DNA from: Janthinobacterium sp. B9-8
Lineage (GTDB): Bacteria; Pseudomonadota; Gammaproteobacteria; Burkholderiales; Chitinibacteraceae
DNA: 64,000 nucleotides
Assembly: GCF_000969645.2 (NCBI RefSeq)
Contig: NZ_CP014222.1
Coordinates: 434,001 to 498,000 of the forward strand
Reading direction: 5' to 3'
The position numbers were made by a program, and so were the translations under genes. The notes beneath the pieces are model-generated. The model had not been told where the DNA came from and did no database searches. It was given only the letters and a program-made list of their open reading frames with translations. Positions 8,690 to 17,052 of this stretch are shown here, in pieces; positions within the stretch are counted from its first letter, which is position 1; every line of letters starts with the position of its first letter.

Positions 8690-8958
8690 ATGGTGAGCTA
8701 AGCGGCGGTTTTGTGCGGCAAGCCTCTGTTTTTTTCATATTAGGGGCTGCTGATGATTTGTTTTTATCGGGCCGACTATTCAGTTTGGCTAAAGTTCCCT
8801 TTTATTTTCGTGAAAAGCAAAGTTGCCGAGGTCAAAATACAGGACATGCGGTTTATAAAGCGGGTTTGATGACTGAAGGCAAAAAAGCTGGGTAGATTTT
8901 GTGTGGTTCACCCGCTAGAATGGGCCGCTTTGCTTTATTGACACGGAACCGACCCGAT

Positions 8959-9285
8959 ATGTTCATTGCACCCGCGTATGCAACAGGCGCCGCACCTGCG
9001 GCAGGAATGGACTTTATGTCTTTTCTTCCTATGATCGTGATTTTTGTTTTGTTCTACTTTATGTTGATTCGCCCACAACAAAAACGCGCTAAAGAACAAC
9101 AAGCCATGCTGGCTGCTCTGTCTAAAGGCGATGAAGTGGTTACCAGTGGTGGTATGGCTGGTCGCATCACCAAGGTGAGCGAGCAATATGTCACTCTTGA
9201 ATTAGCTGATGGCGTAGAAATCCTGTTCCAACGTGCTGCGGTTGCTGCGCGTTTGGAAAAAGGCACTATTAAAAATAACAAGTAA
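8959..9285 (+). CDS. yajC: Preprotein translocase subunit YajC
   Basis: A 108-residue inner-membrane protein of the SecDF-YajC accessory complex. One membrane helix (MSFLPMIVIFVLFYFMLI) is followed at once by the family motif RPQQKRAKEQ and a small cytoplasmic domain with GDEVVTSGGMAGRI. An in-frame GTG at 8899 would add 20 residues, but the ATG at 8959 gives the normal family N-terminus. It is upstream of secD and secF in the usual order; tgt, often next to yajC, is absent here. A hairpin with a short T run separates it from secD. Confidence 0.93.
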   Translation: MFIAPAYATGAAPAAGMDFMSFLPMIVIFVLFYFMLIRPQQKRAKEQQAMLAALSKGDEVVTSGGMAGRITKVSEQYVTLELADGVEILFQRAAVAARLEKGTIKNNK

Positions 9286-9294
9286 AGCCAATAA

Positions 9295-9331
9295 GGCGGT
9301 GCAGTTTGTGCTAACAACTGCACCGCCTTTT
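9295..9331 (+). terminator. Hairpin with short T run between yajC and secD
   Basis: A perfect 12-bp GC-rich stem (9295-9306 with 9316-9327) with a 9-base loop ends in TTTT. It lies inside the yajC-secD spacer, so it is probably a partial terminator or an RNA processing or stability element that sets the YajC:SecD ratio. Confidence 0.65.
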
Positions 9332-9351
9332 GTGCATTTCTGGGTCCTGCC

Positions 9352-11163
9352 ATGAATCGCTACCCGCTTTGGAAATACCTAATAATTATTCTGTCCGTTG
9401 CTTTGGCAACGCTCTACACCCTGCCTAATCTGTTTGGTGAAAGCCCGGCAGTACAAATTGCCAGCGTTCGCGCCACGGTGAAGGTAGATGCCGCGCTACA
9501 GCAAAGTGCTGAGGCCATTTTAAAAAGTGCCGGTGTAAAAACCGAAGATGTGTTCCTTGATAGCAATTCGGTGAAATTTCGCTTTAAAGACACGGAAATC
9601 CAGTTAAAGGCTAAAGAGCTGTTACAAGCTAAGCTGGGCGATGATTACAGCGTGGCTTTAAATCTCTTATCGGATACGCCGTCCTGGTTGACCAAGATCG
9701 GGGCTAAGCCGATGTCTCTGGGGCTGGATTTACGCGGTGGTGTGCACTTCTTGCTTGAAGTGGATATGAAAGCTGCCGTTGATAAGGCTTTAGAGAAAAC
9801 CGCAGGTGATGTGCGCCGTGAGCTAAAAGAAAAGAAAATTCGCTATGGCCGGATTGTATCAACCCGCGACAGCGTTGAAGTGCAGCTGCGTGATGATGAG
9901 ACAACCAAGGAAGCGGCTAAGGCTTTACGCAAAGTCTTGCTACAGCGCCAGATTGATGTGCGTGAGAATAAAATTGTCATTTCTTATTCTCCTGAAGCAT
10001 TACAGCAATTAAAAACCGACGCGGTAAAACAAAACATCACCACCTTGCATAATCGGGTGAATGAGCTGGGTGTCGCTGAGCCAGTGATTCAACAGCAGGG
10101 TGAAGGCCGTATCGTGGTGCAATTGCCAGGTGTGCAAGATACCTCGAAGGCTAAAGATATTCTGGGCCGTACTGCCACACTAGAAGTACGTATGGTAGAA
10201 GATGATCAGGCTAAAGTAGCCGAAGCGCTCAATGGCAATGTACCTGCTGGCTTTGAGCTACTCAGCGAGCGCGGCAGCGATGGCCAGAATCGTCCGATTT
10301 TGCTGAAAAAAGAAGTAGAGCTGACGGGGGATAATATCAGTGACGCGCAAGCGGGCTTTGATGATCAAAACTCGGCTGCGGTACATATTGGCCTTGATTC
10401 CACAGGTGCTGCCATCTTTAAAACGCTGACCAAAGAAAACATTGGCAAGCGCATGGCCATGGTGCTGGTTGAAAAAGGCAAGGGCGAAGTGGTTACTGCG
10501 CCGGTGATTCGTTCTGAAATTGGTGGTGGCCGCGTGCAGATTTCTGGCTCGATGGGCGTTGCCGAAGCGAACGATACCGCACTGCTACTGCGCGCGGGCT
10601 CGCTTGCTGCTCCCATGAATATCGTTGAAGAGCGCACTATTGGCCCAAGCTTGGGACAAGACAATATCACCAAGGGGTTTCACTCAACTTTATATGGTTT
10701 TCTTGCGATCTCCATCTTTATGGTGATCTATTACCGTGTATTTGGTGTGGTATCGACGGTTTCATTGGCTGCCAATTTATTATTCCTACTGGCGCTGCTG
10801 TCCTTGCTGGGCGTGACCTTAACGCTGCCGGGTATCGCGGCGATTGCCTTAGCGCTGGGGATGGCAATTGACGCCAACGTGCTGATTAACGAGCGTGTGC
10901 GCGAAGAGCTGCGCTCGGGCATGACACCGCAAGCCGCGATTCACAATGGTTATAGCCATGCTTTTGCCACTATTTTGGATTCCAACGTCACCACCTTGAT
11001 CGCTGGCTTAGCGCTGCTGATTTTTGGTTCTGGCGCGGTACGTGGTTTTGCTTGGGTACATAGCCTCGGGATCTTAACGTCGATGTATAGCGCGGTGTTT
11101 GTATCTCGCGGCATCATTAACCTCATTTATGGCGGCCGTCGTGTTTCGACGCTGGCTGTGTAA
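9352..11163 (+). CDS. secD: Protein translocase subunit SecD
   Basis: A 603-residue inner-membrane protein that with SecF uses the proton gradient to help pull proteins through SecYEG. It has an N-terminal helix (residues 6-26), a large periplasmic domain containing LGLDLRGGVHFLLEVD and the P1 region, and five clustered C-terminal helices with ALGMAIDANVLINERVREE, the RND-type motif with the conserved Asp. Length is normal. It is followed 12 bases later by secF. Confidence 0.96.
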   Translation: MNRYPLWKYLIIILSVALATLYTLPNLFGESPAVQIASVRATVKVDAALQQSAEAILKSAGVKTEDVFLDSNSVKFRFKDTEIQLKAKELLQAKLGDDYSVALNLLSDTPSWLTKIGAKPMSLGLDLRGGVHFLLEVDMKAAVDKALEKTAGDVRRELKEKKIRYGRIVSTRDSVEVQLRDDETTKEAAKALRKVLLQRQIDVRENKIVISYSPEALQQLKTDAVKQNITTLHNRVNELGVAEPVIQQQGEGRIVVQLPGVQDTSKAKDILGRTATLEVRMVEDDQAKVAEALNGNVPAGFELLSERGSDGQNRPILLKKEVELTGDNISDAQAGFDDQNSAAVHIGLDSTGAAIFKTLTKENIGKRMAMVLVEKGKGEVVTAPVIRSEIGGGRVQISGSMGVAEANDTALLLRAGSLAAPMNIVEERTIGPSLGQDNITKGFHSTLYGFLAISIFMVIYYRVFGVVSTVSLAANLLFLLALLSLLGVTLTLPGIAAIALALGMAIDANVLINERVREELRSGMTPQAAIHNGYSHAFATILDSNVTTLIAGLALLIFGSGAVRGFAWVHSLGILTSMYSAVFVSRGIINLIYGGRRVSTLAV

Positions 11164-11175
11164 GGGTGCATCGCA

Positions 11176-12114
11176 ATGATTGAATTTTTTCATATAAAGC
11201 GTGATATCCCGTTTATGAGCTATGGCAAGCTTACAACGGCGATTTCGCTGGCAACCTTTGTTTTGGCTGTTGCGTTTCTGGTGATGAAGGGCCTGAATCT
11301 GGGTGTGGAATTTACCGGTGGTACGGTGATGGAGCTGCGTTATAGCAAGTCGGTTGATTTAAACCAGGTCCGGGAAAAAGTAGAGGGCTTAAATTACGGC
11401 GAAGCGCAGGTGCAGTCTTTGGGAACCACGCGCGATGTGATGGTGCGTATTCCTAATATCAAAACCAAAACCAGTGCTCAGTTATCGAATGAAGTGCTGA
11501 ATCTGCTTAAAACGGATCGCGCTGATGTAGAGCTGCGTAAAGTTGAGTTTATTGGCCCGTCTGTGGGGAGTGAGCTGGTTTCCCATGGCGCAACGGCGAT
11601 TTTGCTGGTGTGTGTGGGGATTATTGCCTACTTGGCGATTCGCTTTGAATGGCGCTTCGCAGTATCGGCAGTGATTGCTAATATGCACGACGTGATCATT
11701 ATTTTGGGCTGCTTTGCGTTATTTCAGTGGGAGTTCTCCTTGACCGTGCTGGCCGGTATTCTGGCGGTGCTGGGTTATTCCGTGAATGAATCGGTGGTGG
11801 TGTTTGACCGGATTCGCGAGAATTTCCGCAAGCCAAACTTGCGTGGCAAAACTGTGCCGCAGGTGATTGATAATGCGATTACTGCCACGATCAGCCGAAC
11901 CCTTATTACTCACGGCTCTACCGAGTGTATGGTTTTATCTATGCTGATTTTTGGTGGTGCTGCATTGCACGGCTTTGCGATGGCGCTGACCATTGGTATT
12001 GTGTTTGGTATCTATTCATCGGTCTTGGTGGCGTCGCCGCTTTTACTGATGCTGGGTGTCACGCGTGAAAATATGGTTAAGCCGGTTAGAATCAAAGAAG
12101 AAGCGGTGGTTTAA
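11176..12114 (+). CDS. secF: Protein translocase subunit SecF
   Basis: A 312-residue partner of SecD. It has a first membrane helix, a short periplasmic domain with GLNLGVEFTGGTVMEL, and five C-terminal helices including VLGYSVNESVVVFDRIREN, the SecF counterpart of the SecD helix-4 motif. Spacing of 12 bases from secD and a strong terminator just after the stop mark it as the last gene of the yajC-secD-secF operon. Confidence 0.96.
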   Translation: MIEFFHIKRDIPFMSYGKLTTAISLATFVLAVAFLVMKGLNLGVEFTGGTVMELRYSKSVDLNQVREKVEGLNYGEAQVQSLGTTRDVMVRIPNIKTKTSAQLSNEVLNLLKTDRADVELRKVEFIGPSVGSELVSHGATAILLVCVGIIAYLAIRFEWRFAVSAVIANMHDVIIILGCFALFQWEFSLTVLAGILAVLGYSVNESVVVFDRIRENFRKPNLRGKTVPQVIDNAITATISRTLITHGSTECMVLSMLIFGGAALHGFAMALTIGIVFGIYSSVLVASPLLLMLGVTRENMVKPVRIKEEAVV

Positions 12115-12137
12115 GTTTTTGCCTTACGCTTAACTCT

Positions 12138-12166
12138 ACGCCGACGAGCATATCGTCGGCGTTTTT
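12138..12166 (+). terminator. Rho-independent terminator after secF
   Basis: A perfect 10-bp stem ACGCCGACGA (12138-12147) with its complement (12153-12162), a 5-base loop and a T tract, 23 bases after the secF stop. Confidence 0.93.
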
Positions 12167-12303
12167 GTGTTTAGCAGGTCGTTGAAAAATGAATGGCACC
12201 ATGAATGGATGGTCTTTCAAAAAGCCTCTGCTTATCAATCAATTGCAATCCTTTACGATTTTTGCCTTTTGATATTTTTCAACTGCCTATTTGGAGAGAA
12301 AAG

Positions 12304-12945
12304 ATGGAATTTAATCCCGTTGATGTTTTTTTGCACCTTGATGTGTATTTGGCCCAAATTATTGCTCAATATGGCAGCTGGGTTTATGCATTGTTGTTCT
12401 CCGTTATTTTTATTGAAACCGGCGTGGTGATTATGCCCTTTTTACCGGGTGATTCGCTGTTGTTTGTAGCCGGTATGCTGGCGGGTGGCGGGCATATGAA
12501 TTTGTATTTACTGATGGGGCTATTATTTACCGCTGCGGTTTTGGGAGATGCGGTTAACTACACCATTGGCCGTTATTTTGGCCATAAGCTTTTTGCCAAT
12601 AAAGATTCTAAAATCTTTCGCCAGGATTATTTGCAAAAAACCCATGCTTTTTATGAAAAACACGGTGGAAAGACCATTATTTTGGCGCGCTTTGTGCCGA
12701 TTGTGCGCACCTTTGCGCCTTTTGTAGCGGGCATGGCCGAGATGAGCTATCACCGCTTTTTGATGTTTAATCTGATTGGTGCAGCGGTTTGGGTGGTTTC
12801 CCTGCTTTATGCAGGTTACTTTCTGGGTGGCATCCCTTTCATTGCTAAAAATATTGGCTCGATTGCAATTGCTCTGGTGCTGATTCCTGCCATGCCCGTG
12901 GTGATTGAATTTATTAAAATGAAATTTGCTAAGACAGAAGCGTAA
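12304..12945 (+). CDS. dedA: DedA-family membrane protein
   Basis: A 213-residue polytopic inner-membrane protein of the DedA/VTT (SNARE-associated) family; members act as lipid scramblases or flippases, for example for undecaprenyl phosphate. Diagnostic motifs are IFIETGVVIMPFLPGDSLLF near the N-terminus and ARFVPIVRTFAPFVAGMAEM in the second half, holding the conserved Glu, Asp and Arg residues. The frame opens at 12205, but the ATG at 12304 is preceded by TTGGAGAG and gives the family N-terminus. It stands alone between secF and bioC. Confidence 0.9.
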   Translation: MEFNPVDVFLHLDVYLAQIIAQYGSWVYALLFSVIFIETGVVIMPFLPGDSLLFVAGMLAGGGHMNLYLLMGLLFTAAVLGDAVNYTIGRYFGHKLFANKDSKIFRQDYLQKTHAFYEKHGGKTIILARFVPIVRTFAPFVAGMAEMSYHRFLMFNLIGAAVWVVSLLYAGYFLGGIPFIAKNIGSIAIALVLIPAMPVVIEFIKMKFAKTEA

Positions 12946-13069
12946 ATTGGCCCTTTTTGCTCAAGCAATACTCGGATGCTGCTAGGGCATTCGAGGCCGC
13001 AGGGGCCGCTTTGCCCCGATGTATGACTAAATCTTTTTATATCCAATAGCAGCCTCTCTAAAGATATAA

Positions 13070-13095
13070 CTTGGATGGCTCTGATGCCATCCAAG
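13070..13095. other. Hairpin between dedA and bioC
   Basis: A perfect 10-bp inverted repeat, CTTGGATGGC with GCCATCCAAG, and a 6-base loop lies 40 bases before bioC. It has only a weak T-rich tail (GTCATTTTATA). It could end dedA transcription or be an operator or 5'-leader hairpin of bioCD. Confidence 0.5.
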
Positions 13096-13135
13096 GTCAT
13101 TTTATATAGTCGTAAATAGTGATTATAAGGACTCA

Positions 13136-14032
13136 ATGAGCAAATCCTTTCATACTGAAAAAGCAGCTATGCGCGCTGCTTTTAATAAAGCAGCAACAAG
13201 CTACGATGCGGCCGCTATTTTGCAGCGCGAAGTGGCTGATCGTATGTTTGAACGTTTGGATTACATCAAAGTTAACCCTGTCACCGTATTAGATGCAGGT
13301 TGCGGTACTGGTTACTGTGCGCCGCAATTACAAATGCTCTACAAAGATGCTCAGCTGATCGAGCTGGATCTAGCACCGGGCATGTTGCAAGTGGCCAGAG
13401 CCAAAGAGGGTGGTGGTTTAAAAAAGCTTTGGGCAAGTTTGCGTGGCCAAGGCGTGGCTTATCTTTGCGCCGATATTGAATCCTTGCCGCTGGCGGATGA
13501 ATCAGTTGATGTGATTTGGTCTAGCCTTACCCTGCAATGGTGTAATGAGCCGGATGCCGCATTTGCAGAATTTACCCGTGTTTTAAAGCCCGGTGGCCTG
13601 TTGATGTTTTCTACCCTTGGGCCTGACACGCTAAAAGAATTGCGCGCGTCTTTTGCTGCAGTGGATAACAAAGAACATGTGAATCGCTTTATCGATATGC
13701 ACGACCTTGGCGACGCCTTGGTTAAAAATGGCCTGAGCACGCCGGTGATGGATATGGAGTACCTCACTATGACTTACGATAGTGCCAAGGCCATCATGCA
13801 AGATTTAAAAGATATCGGCGCGCACAATGTAGCGGAAGGCCGCTCGCGTGGCATGCTAGGCAAGGCAGCGTGGCAAAAAATTGTGGCGAAGTACGAGACA
13901 TTCAGGCGCGATGGCTTGCTGCCGTGTACCTACGAAGTGGTTTACGGCCATGCATGGAAGCCCTTGACGAAGCCCGCAAAAAAGAATGCCGATGGCAGCC
14001 AGATTATTGAATTTCGGCCGAGGCAAGCATGA
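13136..14032 (+). CDS. bioC: Malonyl-ACP O-methyltransferase BioC
   Basis: A 298-residue SAM-dependent methyltransferase that methylates malonyl-ACP, the first committed step to pimeloyl-ACP in biotin synthesis. The N-terminus has the BioC-type AFNKAATSYDAAAILQREVADRM. SAM motif I is VLDAGCGTGYCAPQL at about 51-65, followed by a conserved DVIWSSLTLQWCNEPDAAF and RVLKPGGLLMFSTLGPDTLKEL. AAGGA lies a few bases upstream of the ATG. Its stop overlaps the bioD start (ATGA), so the two are translationally coupled. Confidence 0.93.
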   Translation: MSKSFHTEKAAMRAAFNKAATSYDAAAILQREVADRMFERLDYIKVNPVTVLDAGCGTGYCAPQLQMLYKDAQLIELDLAPGMLQVARAKEGGGLKKLWASLRGQGVAYLCADIESLPLADESVDVIWSSLTLQWCNEPDAAFAEFTRVLKPGGLLMFSTLGPDTLKELRASFAAVDNKEHVNRFIDMHDLGDALVKNGLSTPVMDMEYLTMTYDSAKAIMQDLKDIGAHNVAEGRSRGMLGKAAWQKIVAKYETFRRDGLLPCTYEVVYGHAWKPLTKPAKKNADGSQIIEFRPRQA

Positions 14033-14739
14033 GCGGGCAAATGTATTTTGTGACTGGCACCGATACCGATGTCGGTAAAACGATTGCTACAGCTCAGCTC
14101 TTGCGTGGTTTTGTTGCTACAGGGCAATCGGCAGTAGGGATGAAGCCGGTGGCTGCGGGTTGCGAGTGGCGGAACGGCCAGCTTTGGAATAGTGATGTGG
14201 CTGCGCATGCTGCCGCATCGAATATTGCAGCACCAGCCCATTTGGCTTGTCCCTATCTGTTTGAAGCGCCAATTTCGCCGCATTTAGTCGCTAAAGATGC
14301 GGGCCGGGTTTTAGATTTGGATTTGATGGTGAGCGCTGCCAAACAGTTGCAAACGTTAGCCGATGTGGTGCTGGTGGAAGGCGCGGGTGGTTGGTATGCG
14401 CCCTTGTCCGAAGATGCATCTATGGCCGATTTAGCTAAGCGTTTGCAAGCGCCGGTGATTCTGGTGGTGGGCATGCGCTTGGGCTGCTTAAACCATGCCA
14501 TGCTGAGCGCCAAGGCCATTTTAGCGGCAGGCTTGCCATTGGCTGGCTGGATTGCCAATCAGGTTGATTCAGAAATGCCGCGTTATGCCGATAATGTGCA
14601 ATATCTGCAAACACATTTGCCAGCGCCTTTATTGGCAGAAATTGCTTATTCAGTGGATGCACAAAATCGGGCTTTGTCAGCTAAATCAATAGAAGCGCTT
14701 GCTTGTAGAGTAGGTGCAAAGCACACTATAAATAATTGA
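14029..14739 (+). CDS. bioD: ATP-dependent dethiobiotin synthetase BioD
   Basis: A 236-residue P-loop enzyme that closes the ureido ring of dethiobiotin from DAPA, CO2 and ATP. The glycine-rich loop is TGTDTDVGKT at residues 9-18, with K17 the P-loop lysine. KPVAAG and VLVEGAGGWYAPL follow, both diagnostic. It overlaps bioC by 4 bases. bioA, bioB, bioF and bioH are not in the window, so the pathway is split. The SCO-family gene begins 15 bases later. Confidence 0.95.
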   Translation: MSGQMYFVTGTDTDVGKTIATAQLLRGFVATGQSAVGMKPVAAGCEWRNGQLWNSDVAAHAAASNIAAPAHLACPYLFEAPISPHLVAKDAGRVLDLDLMVSAAKQLQTLADVVLVEGAGGWYAPLSEDASMADLAKRLQAPVILVVGMRLGCLNHAMLSAKAILAAGLPLAGWIANQVDSEMPRYADNVQYLQTHLPAPLLAEIAYSVDAQNRALSAKSIEALACRVGAKHTINN

Positions 14740-14754
14740 AAGGATATAAACCGG

Positions 14755-15324
14755 ATGCTAAGAGCCTTATTGTGCATGTGTTGCTTTTTCTTATTGGCGG
14801 GGTGCTCCAAGCCGCAGTTTCAAGGTGCAGATATTGGTGGAGGCGCGTTGGGTGGCGAATTTACTTTAAGCGATCACACAGGTAAAACGCGTTCTTTGGC
14901 AGATTTTAAAGATAAGGTAGTGGTGATTTTCTTTGGTTATACCCATTGCCCCGATGTTTGCCCGACCACCATGATTGAATTAAAAAACGCAATGCAGCAA
15001 TTAGGTAGTAAAGCCGATCAGGTGCAGGTTTTATTTGTTTCGGTTGATCCGGAGCGAGATACTAAAGAAGTATTAAGGCAGTATGTGCCGGTTTTTGATT
15101 CACGGTTTTTAGGCCTGAGCGGTACAGCGGCACAATTAGCCGAGGTGGCAGGGCGCTATAAAATCATTTATCAAAAGCAAATGAGCAGTAGTGGCGATTA
15201 CACTGTTGATCATAGTGCAGGTAGTTATTTGCTCGATAAAAACGGCAAGCCACGTGTAATGGTAAGCTACGGAGCTGGAGCCAGTGTTTTTGTACATGAT
15301 TTAACACTTTTGCTGAATGAATAA
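14755..15324 (+). CDS. SCO1/SenC-family copper chaperone lipoprotein
   Basis: A 189-residue protein with a lipoprotein signal ending LLAGC (C17), so it should be membrane-anchored facing the periplasm. The thioredoxin-like fold carries the copper-binding CPDVC motif (C65 and C69, in GYTHCPDVCPTTM) and a downstream His in DYTVDHSAGSYLL. SCO proteins deliver copper to the CuA centre of cytochrome c oxidase or act as thiol reductases. No oxidase genes are nearby. It may be read from the bioCD transcript. Confidence 0.92.
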   Translation: MLRALLCMCCFFLLAGCSKPQFQGADIGGGALGGEFTLSDHTGKTRSLADFKDKVVVIFFGYTHCPDVCPTTMIELKNAMQQLGSKADQVQVLFVSVDPERDTKEVLRQYVPVFDSRFLGLSGTAAQLAEVAGRYKIIYQKQMSSSGDYTVDHSAGSYLLDKNGKPRVMVSYGAGASVFVHDLTLLLNE

Positions 15325-15344
15325 TTAATTAAGGTGAGAAATCC

Positions 15345-16100
15345 GTGGGTGAAAGCGAGCAAGTCAGTCCGATTTCGGATGGTGAAGATATTGAGGCTTA
15401 TCGGATCACCGCCCCGATGGAGATCGGTGCTGTGCTGCGTACGCTGGCGCAGCGCGGCACCTTTATCACCATCTATTTAAACGAAGGTCGGGAACTGATT
15501 TTATCTCGCATTCTTGATGTTGATATCAAAGGTAAAACCTTTGTGTTTGATGTTGGGGGCAATGCTGAATCAAATCAGATGTTGCTTAATTCTGCCCGCT
15601 CTTTAGTACTGGCCGTGCCTGATGGAGTAAAAATACAATTTGCAGTGGGTATTGTACGAAATTGCCAGCACGAGGGCGGGCCAGCATTAAGTACTGTTTT
15701 TCCGGCGGATTTAATTAAATTACAACGCCGAGAATATTATCGCCTGCCTACACCGCTGGCCCGGCCTTACCGCTGCCAATTATTATTTGCTAATGGCACG
15801 CGTGAATGGCTGAATGTGCATGATGTTTCTTTGGGGGGGATTGGGGCTTGGGTGCCTAATGAGCTTAAGTCCATGGTTGAAAGAGGCAATGTGTATAACG
15901 AAGTCCCTTTTGATTTTGGTCCGGCAGGAATAATGAAGCTGAATTTTGAAGTGCGTTCCTTGCGTCAGCTAGAGCAGCGTCCTGGGCATTTTGCCTGGAT
16001 GATGGGCTGCCAGTTTGTGAATCTGCCAAGGCAAATAGAAGCAAATATCCAAAGATTAATGTCGCAGCTGGAAGCAGAAAGAAAGGCATTAACCGGCTGA
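15345..16100 (+). CDS. ycgR: Flagellar brake protein YcgR (c-di-GMP effector)
   Basis: A 251-residue two-domain protein: an N-terminal YcgR/PilZN domain (about 1-115) and a C-terminal PilZ domain. The PilZ c-di-GMP signature is present as RREYYRLPTP followed by HDVSLGGIGAWV. When bound to c-di-GMP it interacts with the flagellar motor and slows swimming. The start is a GTG at 15345 with AAGGTGAG upstream. It is 20 bases after the SCO gene and followed by a strong terminator. A chemoreceptor gene at 22 kb also points to a motile cell. Confidence 0.9.
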   Translation: MGESEQVSPISDGEDIEAYRITAPMEIGAVLRTLAQRGTFITIYLNEGRELILSRILDVDIKGKTFVFDVGGNAESNQMLLNSARSLVLAVPDGVKIQFAVGIVRNCQHEGGPALSTVFPADLIKLQRREYYRLPTPLARPYRCQLLFANGTREWLNVHDVSLGGIGAWVPNELKSMVERGNVYNEVPFDFGPAGIMKLNFEVRSLRQLEQRPGHFAWMMGCQFVNLPRQIEANIQRLMSQLEAERKALTG

Positions 16101-16123
16101 TTAAAAATGACTCATTAAAAAAT

Positions 16124-16152
16124 AAGGGGCGAAATAAATCGCCCCTTTTTTT
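16124..16152. terminator. Bidirectional terminator between ycgR and the epimerase gene
   Basis: A perfect 9-bp stem AAGGGGCGA (16124-16132) with its complement (16139-16147), 6-base loop and T tract; an A run on the far side allows it to serve the convergent gene too. Confidence 0.9.
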
Positions 16153-17041
16153 ATTGTTGTTTTAGAAGATGTTTAGTTGTGGGCCATTTTAATTGCAGCC
16201 TAAGTTCTTTCTTTAAACGGGTATTTTTTAGTCGACGTGATTCATTTAAAAACGACATTAAGCTAGCAGATAATACCGCTGGGGCATCTTGGCGTTTAAT
16301 ACGCGGCGGATGAGCTTGGCCAATAAAATCAGCCACTTGATCAAAATAATCACCCATTTTATGCGGCTGATCGTCCACCACATTAATTGCGCGTAATGGC
16401 TTGCCGCGAAACAGCGCAATACTCACGGCTTTTGCTAAATCATCAGCATGAATATGATTAGACCAGCTGTCGTCCGAGCTAATCAGCGCAGGTGTGGCTT
16501 GCATAATGCGCTGCACAGGTAAGCGCTCGCTGGCGTAAATGCCAGGGGCACGCAAGATCGCCAGTTTGATTTTTTGCGATCTGGCCCACGCTTTTAAGCT
16601 GTTTTCTGCCGCTACCCGGCGAATCGCTCTGGCCGATTGCGCAGAGAGGGGCTGGGTTTCAGCCACCCATTCACCCTTGCAATCACCATAAACGCCACTG
16701 GTGCTGATGTAGGCAAGGTGACGAGGTGTTAGAATTGCTGACTTATCAAAGCCGGTGTAGCGCTCCATCTTGGCGATAAAGCGCTTGCAGCGCACATCAT
16801 CCACACCATCACTCGCCGGCGGCGCACTATAAATGATCCAGCGGGCAAGGCCGGATAAGCGCTTAAGGCTTGTGGCTTGATCTAAGTCGCATCGCACAGG
16901 GATAACCCCAAGCTCACGTAGCTTGGTAGCCGCCTCAGTGCTACGCGCAGTGGCATACACTTTAAAACGTTGAGTTAACCAAGGCAGGGCGCGGATGACA
17001 ACATCGCCGCACCCTATAATAAGTAATCGATTTTTTCGCAT
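16151..17041 (-). CDS. YeeZ-like NAD(P)-dependent epimerase/dehydratase
   Basis: A 296-residue extended-SDR protein. The N-terminal nucleotide-binding motif is LLIIGCGDVV; a catalytic-type YISTSGVYGDCKGEW segment (with the YGD serving the Tyr role in this subgroup) and LRAPGIYASERLP follow. The family resembles E. coli YeeZ; its substrate is unknown. The frame extends to a TTG at 17053, but the ATG at 17041 is preferred. Its start region abuts the divergent flavoreductase gene (ATG 17053), leaving only 11 bases between the start codons, so promoters of each gene must lie inside the other. Confidence 0.85.
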   Translation of the reverse strand: MRKNRLLIIGCGDVVIRALPWLTQRFKVYATARSTEAATKLRELGVIPVRCDLDQATSLKRLSGLARWIIYSAPPASDGVDDVRCKRFIAKMERYTGFDKSAILTPRHLAYISTSGVYGDCKGEWVAETQPLSAQSARAIRRVAAENSLKAWARSQKIKLAILRAPGIYASERLPVQRIMQATPALISSDDSWSNHIHADDLAKAVSIALFRGKPLRAINVVDDQPHKMGDYFDQVADFIGQAHPPRIKRQDAPAVLSASLMSFLNESRRLKNTRLKKELRLQLKWPTTKHLLKQQ

Positions 17042-17052
17042 AGCGGATCGCA

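Noticed and set aside
8686-8895. 69-codon frame directly after bacteriohemerythrin (overlapping its stop)
   Set aside because: No SD, no recognisable composition or family; it sits in a spacer and is probably chance.
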